Positions 45,541-52,823 of a stretch of 62,284 bases of DNA are shown piece by piece. The position numbers were made by a program, and so were the translations under genes. Location: contig DYHH01000023.1 in assembly GCA_020724265.1 (NCBI GenBank), positions 1-62,284 on the forward strand, read 5' to 3'. Positions within the stretch are counted from its first letter, which is position 1, and the number at the start of each line of letters is the position of its first letter. Origin of the DNA: Melioribacter roseus (GTDB lineage Bacteria; Bacteroidota; Ignavibacteria; Ignavibacteriales; Melioribacteraceae). Under the pieces are notes generated by a model. It worked only from the letters and a program-made list of their open reading frames with translations. It searched no databases and was not told the origin of the DNA.

Positions 45541-47700
45541 ATGAATAGAATTGACGAACACAAAATGACTTTTAATTTTTTTAAGAAGACAGCAGTTTTT
45601 ACTGCTGTTTTCTTTTTAATAGCAAACATAGCATTTGCTCAGCAAACACTTTCTCCAAATACAAATTACTTAACTGACTTTGGTAAGATGTGGACTTTCG
45701 ATGATCTGCCGTTGGATTATTTTCTTGATGAATACGGTTTTGAACCAACCGATGAATGGATTGAAAAATTACAAAAAGCAGCATTACAATTCGGTGGCGG
45801 ATGCTCAGCCGCATTTGTTTCTGAAGATGGGTTGATAATGACAAATCATCATTGCGCTCGCGGAGGAATTGTTTCTGTTCAAGAAGAAGGTGAAGATTTA
45901 CTCAAAGACGGTTTCTATGCCGAAACTCTTGAAGATGAAAGAAAAATTGAAAGATTGTTTGTGGATCAACTTATCAAAATTATTGACGTGACCGATAAAA
46001 TTAATATTGCAATGAATCAATTTGAAACTGATAATGAAAAAGTTGAAGCTAAAAATGAAGAGATAAAAAATATCGAGAATAAATATTCGGAAGAAACCGG
46101 ACTTGTTGCAAAAGTAGTTACTTTGTATAACGGAGGAAAGTACTCACTATATCTTTATAAAAGATATAATGACATAAGACTTGTTATGGCTCCCGAATTT
46201 CAAATTGCTTCAACCGGGTGGGATTGGGATAACTTTACCTATCCTCGATACGAACTCGATTTCATGTTCGTAAGAGCTTACGATGAAAACGGTGAACCTA
46301 TGAAGGTTGAACATTTTTTCAAATATAATTTCGAAGGGGCGGTAGAAGGTGAACCGATTTTTATTATCGGCAGACCCGGTAGTACAAATCGTCAATTATC
46401 TGTTGCCGAACTCGAATATATACGGGATATTCAGAATCCGTTTATGATTCAATATCTTGATGAAGTTTACAATGCATATTTCGAAATGTTTGAAAAATAT
46501 CCTGAACGTGAATCGGAACTGCTGAATAGAGTTATGGGGTTCGGTAATTCGAGAAAAGTATTTCACGGAAGACAAGACGGAATTACAGATGAAACTTTAA
46601 TGAACAGGAAAAAATTATTTGAAGAAAAATTAAGAAACATTGTTGAAAATGATTTGGAATTAAATTCTGAATACGGACATTTGTGGAATAGGTTCGAAAA
46701 TTTGTTCAATGAAAAAAGAGAATTAGGTTATAAAGAATTTCTCTATAATCTTATTCCATGGGGCAGACCAAAATATTTGCAAATGGCAAAAGATTTATAT
46801 GAACTCGTTAATGATTTGAATTTGCCGAATGACGAGCGTAAAGAGAAGTTTAAAGAAGATAATCTAAAAACAACTCTTGGACAGATTTATCCCGAAGATT
46901 TTGATGAAGAATTGGAAAGAAAAATTTTACGTGCGTTTGTTTCATCAGTCAATTTTGAATTGGGTGCGGAAAATCCGTTAACTAAAAAATTATTTAACGG
47001 TAAAAAAGGAAACGAAGCTGTTGATTATATATTATCAAATTCATTCCTAAGTACTCGAGAAAAGGTATTAGCAATTGCTGAAATGTCACTTGATGAAATT
47101 AGTAATCAGAATGATCCTTTCATTTACTTCATTGAAAACACAAATGATGAATTGGAAGAAATTATTGAAAAGAATAAAGAAATTAATCAGGCTCTTACAG
47201 TACTTAATCAACAACTTGGTAAATTAATTGTAAAAATATACGGCGATCAAATTCCTCCGGATGCAACATCTACATTAAGATTATCGGACGGAGTGATAAA
47301 AGGATATGAATATAATGGTACGATTGCCCCCGGAAAAACTACATATTACGGTTTGTATGATCGTTACTTTTCGTTTGGTCAAAAACTTTATCCATGGGGT
47401 TTAACACCAAATTGGCAAACTCCACCGGATGGATTAGAGTTAAGCACACCAATAAATTTTGCAGCAACTTTGGATATAGTTGGTGGTAATTCCGGCAGTT
47501 CGATTGTAAATAAAAATGGTGAAGTAATTGGTTTAGTATTTGACGGCAATATGGAAAGTCTTGCCGGAAATTATTTATTCATCCCGGAAAATAATCGTGC
47601 CGTTGCTGTTGACTCAAAAGGATTAATTGAATCACTAAAACATGTTTACAAAACTGATAGATTGATTAAAGAACTTCTGAACGGAAAGATTATTAAATAA
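45541..47700 (+). CDS. S46 family dipeptidyl-peptidase (DPP7-type), second of a tandem pair
   Basis: 719 residues from the ATG at 45541; an internal ATG at 45565 gives a more standard signal peptide (MTFNFFKKTAVFTAVFFLI). SEDGLIMTNHHCARGG carries the catalytic histidine, STGWDWDNFTYPRYEL the aspartate, and S651 in GGNSGSSIVN is the nucleophile, with SS where the first copy has SP. The residue 18 beyond is G669, again DPP7-like. The two copies share layout throughout but are clearly diverged, so the duplication is not recent. They probably divide hydrophobic dipeptide release from protein breakdown products. Confidence 0.93.
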   Translation: MNRIDEHKMTFNFFKKTAVFTAVFFLIANIAFAQQTLSPNTNYLTDFGKMWTFDDLPLDYFLDEYGFEPTDEWIEKLQKAALQFGGGCSAAFVSEDGLIMTNHHCARGGIVSVQEEGEDLLKDGFYAETLEDERKIERLFVDQLIKIIDVTDKINIAMNQFETDNEKVEAKNEEIKNIENKYSEETGLVAKVVTLYNGGKYSLYLYKRYNDIRLVMAPEFQIASTGWDWDNFTYPRYELDFMFVRAYDENGEPMKVEHFFKYNFEGAVEGEPIFIIGRPGSTNRQLSVAELEYIRDIQNPFMIQYLDEVYNAYFEMFEKYPERESELLNRVMGFGNSRKVFHGRQDGITDETLMNRKKLFEEKLRNIVENDLELNSEYGHLWNRFENLFNEKRELGYKEFLYNLIPWGRPKYLQMAKDLYELVNDLNLPNDERKEKFKEDNLKTTLGQIYPEDFDEELERKILRAFVSSVNFELGAENPLTKKLFNGKKGNEAVDYILSNSFLSTREKVLAIAEMSLDEISNQNDPFIYFIENTNDELEEIIEKNKEINQALTVLNQQLGKLIVKIYGDQIPPDATSTLRLSDGVIKGYEYNGTIAPGKTTYYGLYDRYFSFGQKLYPWGLTPNWQTPPDGLELSTPINFAATLDIVGGNSGSSIVNKNGEVIGLVFDGNMESLAGNYLFIPENNRAVAVDSKGLIESLKHVYKTDRLIKELLNGKIIK

Positions 47701-47730
47701 AATTACTTTTAGGTAACCTCATTTTTTTTG

Positions 47731-47772
47731 ACACAGAGTTTCACAGAGGAGCACTGAGAACCACAGAGAGGC
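47731..47772. repeat. CACAGA-type dispersed repeat
   Basis: ACACAGAGTTTCACAGAGG followed by a looser copy ending CCACAGAGAGGCAA. Short words of the form CACAGAG recur with a period of about 10-11 bases. Similar text appears at 25373-25410 and, inverted, at 49892-49931. It lies between the S46 pair and the adenosyltransferase gene. It is non-coding. Confidence 0.45.
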
Positions 47773-47799
47773 AATCCCGTTCCTTTAGGAAATATTTAA

Positions 47800-48345
47800 A
47801 TGGATATTAAACGAAAACAACTCGCTAAGGGATTTATCCAAGTTTATACCGGCAACGGTAAAGGAAAGACAACTGCTGCAATTGGACAAGCAATTCGTGC
47901 TGCAGGTGCTGGTTATAGATCGCTAATTATTCAGTTCATGAAAGAATATCCTTATAGTGAATTAAAAGCTTTGAAGCATTTTCAAGAGTATATAACGATT
48001 GAACAATTTTGCGGTGACGATTTTGTTTATAAAAAAGAACTTCCGAGTGAAGATGAAAAGAAGAAAGCAAGATTAGCGTTGCAGAAAGTAAAAATCGAAT
48101 TCTCAAAAGACAATTATGATATCATTGTTTTAGATGAAGTAATTGTTTCAATATATTTTAAGTTGATTGAACTTCAAGATGTTATTGATATTATTAAGTC
48201 AAAACCTGCAAACAAAGAGCTAATACTAACCGGAAGATATTGTCCACAAGAAATTATAGATCTTGCCGATCTTGTTACCGAGATGAAGGAAGTCAAGCAC
48301 TATTATCAAAAAGGAATTACGAGTCGCAAGGGATTTGAATCGTAA
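47800..48345 (+). CDS. cobO: Corrinoid adenosyltransferase, CobO/BtuR type
   Basis: 181 residues. The P-loop GNGKGKTTAA at 19-28 binds ATP, IIQFMKEYPYSEL follows, VLDEV is the Walker B-like strand near 110, and LILTGRYCPQEIIDLADLVTEM is the family's C-terminal signature. It transfers the adenosyl group of ATP to cob(I)alamin to make adenosylcobalamin, in synthesis or salvage. No other cobalamin gene is in the window, so salvage is likely. A TonB receptor lies about 2 kb away on the other strand, but nothing proves a link. Confidence 0.9.
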   Translation: MDIKRKQLAKGFIQVYTGNGKGKTTAAIGQAIRAAGAGYRSLIIQFMKEYPYSELKALKHFQEYITIEQFCGDDFVYKKELPSEDEKKKARLALQKVKIEFSKDNYDIIVLDEVIVSIYFKLIELQDVIDIIKSKPANKELILTGRYCPQEIIDLADLVTEMKEVKHYYQKGITSRKGFES

Positions 48346-48362
48346 GTTTCATTTAGATAGGC

Positions 48363-48391
48363 TTGACTACTATCGTTCAATGGCGTATATT
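48363..48391 (+). promoter_or_regulatory. Promoter of the HigBA-like module
   Basis: TTGACT at 48363-48368, a 17-base spacer, and TATATT at 48386-48391. Transcription would begin at about 48398, essentially at the toxin ATG (48397), and no Shine-Dalgarno lies upstream. The message may be leaderless. Confidence 0.5.
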
Positions 48392-48396
48392 AATTT

Positions 48397-48713
48397 ATGC
48401 GGTTAATTGAAACCTCGTTTTTCACAAAGAAATTAAAATTACTATTGTCTGATGAGGAATATCGTGAATTCCAAAATGATTTGATCCTTAATCCGACGAA
48501 GGGAGCGGTAATTAAGGGAAGCGGAGGGCTTAGAAAAATTCGCTGGAAGTCATCAGGCAGAGAAAAAGTAGTGGTGTTCGCATTATTTACTACTATGTAA
48601 AAAAGAGTGAAATTATACTGTTATTGTTAGTTTATGTTAAAAACGAGCTAGAAGAATTATCGGCAGTTCAATTAAAGGAATTAAAATCCTTGGTCGAGGA
48701 GGAATTTAAATGA
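48397..48713 (+). pseudogene. RelE/HigB-like toxin with a one-base frameshift
   Basis: The frame from the ATG at 48397 ends early at 48600 (67 residues) in an unrelated tail (VVVFALFTTM). Adding one A to the run of five A at 48563-48567 joins the first 58 residues to a second frame reading SSGVRIIYYYVKKSEIILL and ending at 48713. The joined 105-residue product is a normal HigB/RelE-fold toxin: KGSGGLRKIRW, then the GVRIIYYY strand, then a C-terminal LKELKSLVEEE helix. The restored stop overlaps the antitoxin ATG by 4 bp. It is either a dead toxin, a sequencing error in a homopolymer, or a slippage-controlled gene. Confidence 0.8.
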
Positions 48714-49009
48714 GAGATGAATTATTCGATGAACTTAAAAAAAGTATCAAAGAAGGCGGGGCAATATTAAAAGGTAAAAAGAAACCGAGCAGAGAGTTCG
48801 ATTTTAATAACCCTGATCCGAAACTTATTAGAGAAGAATTAGGTTTATCACAATCTAAGTTTGCAAAGCTTTTAGGTATTAGTGTTTCAACGCTTCAAAA
48901 CTGGGAACAAGGACGTAGAAAACCGGATGGACCCGCAAAAGTTTTATTAAATATTGCTGCAAGATATCCGGAAACTATTTTCAAAACTGTCTTCAGCAAT
49001 AATATTTAA
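48710..49009 (+). CDS. HTH antitoxin, HigA/NadS-like
   Basis: 99 residues. Residues 35-85 form an XRE-type helix-turn-helix: IREELGLSQSKFAKLLGIS, then VSTLQNWEQGRRKPDGPA. The N-terminal 30 residues are a lysine-rich tail (ILKGKKKPSREFDF) like NadS/HigA antitoxins that follow their toxin. It would neutralise the toxin and repress the operon. It has a strong GAGGAGG site inside the toxin reading frame, so it remains translatable despite the toxin frameshift. Its stop overlaps the stop of the convergent DMT gene by 4 bp. Confidence 0.85.
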   Translation: MRDELFDELKKSIKEGGAILKGKKKPSREFDFNNPDPKLIREELGLSQSKFAKLLGISVSTLQNWEQGRRKPDGPAKVLLNIAARYPETIFKTVFSNNI

Positions 49010-49878
49010 TACAACATTATCACCGCACCGGCAATCATTATCAATGTTGCAATTGCTTTCCTTATTAGATGGTGTTCCTTAAAAATTTTCCCGCCAATAA
49101 TAGTTGCAAAGAATACCGACGACCTTTTAACCGTTAAAACTAATGCAACCGGGGCAATCTTAACCGCTTCAACTTGTGACCATCGGTAACCAACTGTAAA
49201 TATCGATACAGCAATAACAAACAACCAAATATCCGTTGAATGGGTTTTTATATTCTTAAAAACATTTGTTTCTTTTACTAAAACAATTATTAAAAAATTA
49301 ACTGCAAGAAACAGATGCTGGAATGGAATAAAAACAGTCGGTTCAAGTTGAAAATCTCTTAGCAACCATTTATCAGCGAGACTAGTAATTGTAAAAAGCG
49401 ATAATGCGAAAATTATATAGTGATGGTTTCTTGATTTTATAAAGATTAATAAAGGTTCAAGAAAATCTTTTCCTCTTCTTTCCAAAATATATGTTCCGGC
49501 AAGAAGCAAGAACATCCCGATAATTTCTAAATCGGATAGTGATTCACCTAAAAATAAAAAGGCAAAGAATGCAACAATGCCGGGAGTTAATACAAGTAAT
49601 GGAAGCGCTCCGCTTAATTCCATATTTTTAATTGCGAGCATAACACACCAAAACGCCAGCGCTCCTAAAATTGATTTCAAATAAAGAACAAATAAACTAT
49701 TTAGTTGAAGTGAGGCATAATCAACTGCAAAAAAGAAGGGAATTGAAAATAAAAGAGTAATCACGGCAGCTAAAAATGAAAACTCTAAGGCACCAAGTCT
49801 AAAAAGAATTTTCTTCTCAAAAATCGATGCTGTTGCTGAAAGTACTGCCGAAATAAGTGCAATAATAAACCATGTCAT
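49006..49878 (-). CDS. DMT superfamily transporter (EamA type)
   Basis: 290 residues in ten hydrophobic segments arranged as two EamA halves. The first half contains GALPLLVLTPGIVAFFAFLFLGE near the end of the fourth and fifth segments, and the second the matching PVALVLTVKRSSVFFATIIGGKIF with FKEHHLIRKAIATLIMIAG. Members export amino acids, nucleotides or other metabolites across the inner membrane. The substrate is unknown. It ends against the antitoxin gene, and a CACAGA-type repeat lies just upstream of its start. Confidence 0.85.
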   Translation of the reverse strand: MTWFIIALISAVLSATASIFEKKILFRLGALEFSFLAAVITLLFSIPFFFAVDYASLQLNSLFVLYLKSILGALAFWCVMLAIKNMELSGALPLLVLTPGIVAFFAFLFLGESLSDLEIIGMFLLLAGTYILERRGKDFLEPLLIFIKSRNHHYIIFALSLFTITSLADKWLLRDFQLEPTVFIPFQHLFLAVNFLIIVLVKETNVFKNIKTHSTDIWLFVIAVSIFTVGYRWSQVEAVKIAPVALVLTVKRSSVFFATIIGGKIFKEHHLIRKAIATLIMIAGAVIMLY

Positions 49879-49891
49879 AATAAATCCGCTT

Positions 49892-49931
49892 TATCAGTGA
49901 ATATCAGTTTTTTCTGTGTTATCTGTGTTCC
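49892..49931. repeat. CACAGA-type dispersed repeat, inverted copy
   Basis: Read on the minus strand it is GAACACAGATAACACAGAAA followed by AACTGATATTCACTGAT. CACAGA words recur as at 47731. It fills most of the 62-base gap between the TonB receptor stop and the DMT transporter start. It is non-coding. Confidence 0.45.
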
Positions 49932-49940
49932 ATTCGGTTT

Positions 49941-52238
49941 TTACCAACTTAATTTAACTTTAGCAAAAATATTTCTTCCTGGTTCAAGAGCGACTAAACC
50001 GCGGAATGTTGAAAGATGATTTCTGTATGCTTTATCGAAAACATTTTCTATTCCTGCAAAAAGTTGTAAATCAACCAAACCGAGATTAATAGGGAATGAA
50101 TTTACAAATAAATTTAATACTCCATATCCGGATGTAGACTTTTCGCCAAGTGCTACTTTATTCTGCTCGGCAGAATATCGTAGGTTCACATCAACGTTGA
50201 ATAAATTGTTTACTGGTGTCTTAATTCCTATAACTCCATTCAAAGGCGGAATTTCTGCTAAGTCTGTATTATTACCGATGTCTTTTCCTATTACATAAGA
50301 TGTATTGGCATACATTACAACTTTTTTATAAGGATTAACTTCCACGCTTAACTCGAAACCGTATAATTCGGCTTCACCGATATTTTGAGTTCTATATAAA
50401 CTGTCATTTATATCGTATTGATCGGCAACTAAATCGGTAAAAGTATTATAGAAAACATTTCCTTTAATTGAAGCGATATCACTCCAATATCTTATTCCCA
50501 AATCGATTGAGTAACTTTTCTCCGGGTCTAAATTCGGATTTCCGAGATAAACAATTCCACCCAAATCAATATATTGATAACGCTCTTCCAATGTCGGCGA
50601 ACGAAAAGCTCTTGCAAGATTTAAGGTGAAGTCAATGTTCTTTGTTGCCTTAAATAACAATCCAATATTAGCACTCCATGATTTATCATTATTTTCATTT
50701 TTGGGGTAAGATGCTTCGGGAATAATCGGCGGATTATCATTTCTGTTTCCGTCAACGATTATGTAATTGGGATTATTAGTTTCTTCATTCGATACATTTA
50801 TAAAATCATATCTTCCTCCCAAAGTTAAATTTATTCGATTATTGAAAAGTATAAATTCATCTTGCGCGAAAATTCCTAAACTTTTATAAATTGAATTAGG
50901 CACCGGCGAATCAATTATAAATCTTTTTTGCGGAATTATATGTCGAGTTCGTGAACCGTCATATTCTCTCTGCCAGTAATCAATACCGGCGATTAATCTG
51001 TTGTTATTGCTTAAATACCAGTCAGTTTGAAATTGAAATCCGTCAATAATATGATCCGCACCTGTGTTAGTTATTGCATTTGGGTTCGGAATAATTTCAA
51101 CCCTTCTTTCAATCAATTGATGAAAATATTTTGCGGAGAGTGTCATTAAAGAAGGAAATAAATTTTGTAATTGGTACTCAATGCTGTACATCTCTCTAAG
51201 TTCGGTTGGATAAGTCGCTTTTGCCGTTGCGGGGAACGGATCGCCACCGGGTATTCCAACATTCTTGGCACTAAAGCGTTGATAATTAATTTTTAATTCA
51301 TGATTAACAAACGGTCTAAAACCAATAGCAGCAGAAATATTGTTATCCTTAAACTGACTATTTTCTAAAGTACCTTCCGGTGTTTCTGTATTAGCTGCAT
51401 TTCTTAAAGTTCCGCTGAATTTAGCAAACCAATTTGATTGGCTTGCAGATAAGGATATATTTCCTTTTGACCCTTCATTAACACTGTTGTAACTGCTGTT
51501 TAACGAACCGGAAAAATTAAATGCATCTGAGTAGGCGGGAGTGTATGATTGAATATTAACAACGCCTCCTGTTGCACCGGTTCCATAAAGAGAAGACACA
51601 CCACTTTTAATTACCTCAATTCTTTCTACATCATCAATATCAATTAACGACATTCCGGCAGCAATGTTGGTAGCGGTTTCAATTCTGTTGCCATCGATTA
51701 ATGTAACAACATTTTGTTTACTTAACCCTCTTATGTTGACATGTGTAGCCCAAATTCCATCACGAGATAAATTTACTCCGGGTTCATTTGTTAGTGCATC
51801 GCTAATTGTTGTAGAAGGAATTTCATCTAATTTTGTTTTGGTAACAACTTCAATCGGTAAAGAAATTTCTCTTTGAATAGTTCCTCTTTTTGTGCTTGTT
51901 ACTAATACTTCTCCTAAATGAATAGGGGTTGAACTTAATTTTATATCAAAAATCAACACCTCGTTTTCTTCGACGTAGATTTCTTTAACTAAAGTTTGAT
52001 AACCGACAAAGGATATTGTCATTTTATATTTCCCTTGCGGAATACCTTCAATTAAGAATTCACCTAACTTATTTGTTGTTCCGTAATAACTAGTATGATT
52101 GACAATCAAATTTGCCCCAATAAGAAGTTGGTCTGTTTCTTTATCGCTTACAATTCCTTTGATAGTTCCGGTTTGCGCCATTAGTGATAAAATTGGAAAG
52201 GATATAATTAAAATAAATGCTAATAACTTTTTCATCAT
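49941..52238 (-). CDS. TonB-dependent outer-membrane receptor
   Basis: 765 residues. A signal peptide (about 1-21, MKKLLAFILIISFPILSLMA) precedes a carboxypeptidase-regulatory-like domain at 24-105 (TGTIKGIVSDKETDQLLIGANL). The plug domain lies at about 120-230 (STTISDALTNEPGVNLSRDG, VERIEVIKSGVSSLYGTGATGG). The rest is a 22-strand barrel ending in the aromatic W of KLSW. It imports a scarce ligand (iron chelate, corrinoid or sugar) with TonB energy. It starts 10 bp after the TM1266-type regulator gene on the same strand. The ligand cannot be told from sequence. Confidence 0.93.
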   Translation of the reverse strand: MMKKLLAFILIISFPILSLMAQTGTIKGIVSDKETDQLLIGANLIVNHTSYYGTTNKLGEFLIEGIPQGKYKMTISFVGYQTLVKEIYVEENEVLIFDIKLSSTPIHLGEVLVTSTKRGTIQREISLPIEVVTKTKLDEIPSTTISDALTNEPGVNLSRDGIWATHVNIRGLSKQNVVTLIDGNRIETATNIAAGMSLIDIDDVERIEVIKSGVSSLYGTGATGGVVNIQSYTPAYSDAFNFSGSLNSSYNSVNEGSKGNISLSASQSNWFAKFSGTLRNAANTETPEGTLENSQFKDNNISAAIGFRPFVNHELKINYQRFSAKNVGIPGGDPFPATAKATYPTELREMYSIEYQLQNLFPSLMTLSAKYFHQLIERRVEIIPNPNAITNTGADHIIDGFQFQTDWYLSNNNRLIAGIDYWQREYDGSRTRHIIPQKRFIIDSPVPNSIYKSLGIFAQDEFILFNNRINLTLGGRYDFINVSNEETNNPNYIIVDGNRNDNPPIIPEASYPKNENNDKSWSANIGLLFKATKNIDFTLNLARAFRSPTLEERYQYIDLGGIVYLGNPNLDPEKSYSIDLGIRYWSDIASIKGNVFYNTFTDLVADQYDINDSLYRTQNIGEAELYGFELSVEVNPYKKVVMYANTSYVIGKDIGNNTDLAEIPPLNGVIGIKTPVNNLFNVDVNLRYSAEQNKVALGEKSTSGYGVLNLFVNSFPINLGLVDLQLFAGIENVFDKAYRNHLSTFRGLVALEPGRNIFAKVKLSW

Positions 52239-52248
52239 AGACTCCGTT

Positions 52249-52509
52249 CTAAATCTTCAATGTTGTGCTTTTTACTTTTACAGATGATATTTGTCCGAGC
52301 TTTCCACTCAGTGCACCAATTTCATCTGTTGTCGCTTTAACTATTATAAAAATGATAGATATGTTTTGATCTGGAACCGGGTATCCAACACGCAGTGAAA
52401 TCTTATCGGCAAATGAATGCAGCAATTCACCGACACGATCGTAAACTTCATCCCGGTTATAAATTGTAATTGTTAGTGTGTGAAATTTGGTTTCCAAAAT
52501 TTTCTCCAT
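52249..52509 (-). CDS. TM1266-family regulator (ACT-like, iron-only hydrogenase system regulator type)
   Basis: 86 residues. The C-terminal half NISIIFIIVKATTDEIGALSGKLGQISSVKVKS is the hallmark of the TM1266 family, a small ferredoxin-like (ACT/NikR-C-like) domain. The N-terminal half (TITIYNRDEVYDRVGELLHSF) fits the first strand and helix. The family was named from genes beside [FeFe]-hydrogenase maturation factors, but none are seen here. Instead it sits 10 bp before a TonB receptor. A role in sensing a metal or corrinoid and controlling the receptor is inference. The leader upstream can fold into two exclusive hairpins. Confidence 0.75.
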   Translation of the reverse strand: MEKILETKFHTLTITIYNRDEVYDRVGELLHSFADKISLRVGYPVPDQNISIIFIIVKATTDEIGALSGKLGQISSVKVKSTTLKI

Positions 52510-52569
52510 CTTTATGGGATGGAGTGCTTTGGAATATTAGAATGGATTAAAGCTTTTTGTCTCCATCCC
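52504..52569 (-). promoter_or_regulatory. Leader with two mutually exclusive hairpins over the start codon
   Basis: On the minus strand GGGATGGAG (from 52569 to 52561) pairs perfectly with CTCCATCCC (from 52524 to 52516), with an inner 5-bp stem (GCTTT with AAAGC). The same CTCCAT can pair instead with ATGGAG at 52509-52504, which contains the start codon of the 86-residue gene, leaving a 9-base loop. Only one of the two can form. The first frees the start codon and the second buries it. No strong Shine-Dalgarno precedes the ATG. The rest of 52510-52823 shows no gene and no riboswitch consensus that I recognise. Confidence 0.5.
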
Positions 52570-52823
52570 TTAGTGTTAGAAATTATCCTTCACTTTAGGA
52601 CGATGACTATTAAATTTATTTCTCTCCCTTTTCTCACATAATAGCTTGAAAACGGAGATGAACATCAATTGCGAAAAATTTCTCTATACAATATTACAAA
52701 AATGGAACGAATTTGTCTAATTAATTCGTAACGGGAAAGCTTTCTGTTTTTTCAACTGCATTTTATAAGATTTTTATATATTGGCATACAAATCGGAATC
52801 ATTAACAAAGGAAGGACAAAATA

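Noticed and set aside
47800-52238. A corrinoid uptake and adenosylation operon linking CobO to the TonB receptor
   Set aside because: The genes are on opposite strands, separated by a toxin-antitoxin module and a DMT transporter, and the receptor shows no corrinoid-specific feature that I can see.
52510-52823. Cobalamin riboswitch upstream of the regulator-TonB receptor pair
   Set aside because: No GCCACTG box or other B12-element sequence was found on the minus strand; the leader has exclusive hairpins but no known aptamer.
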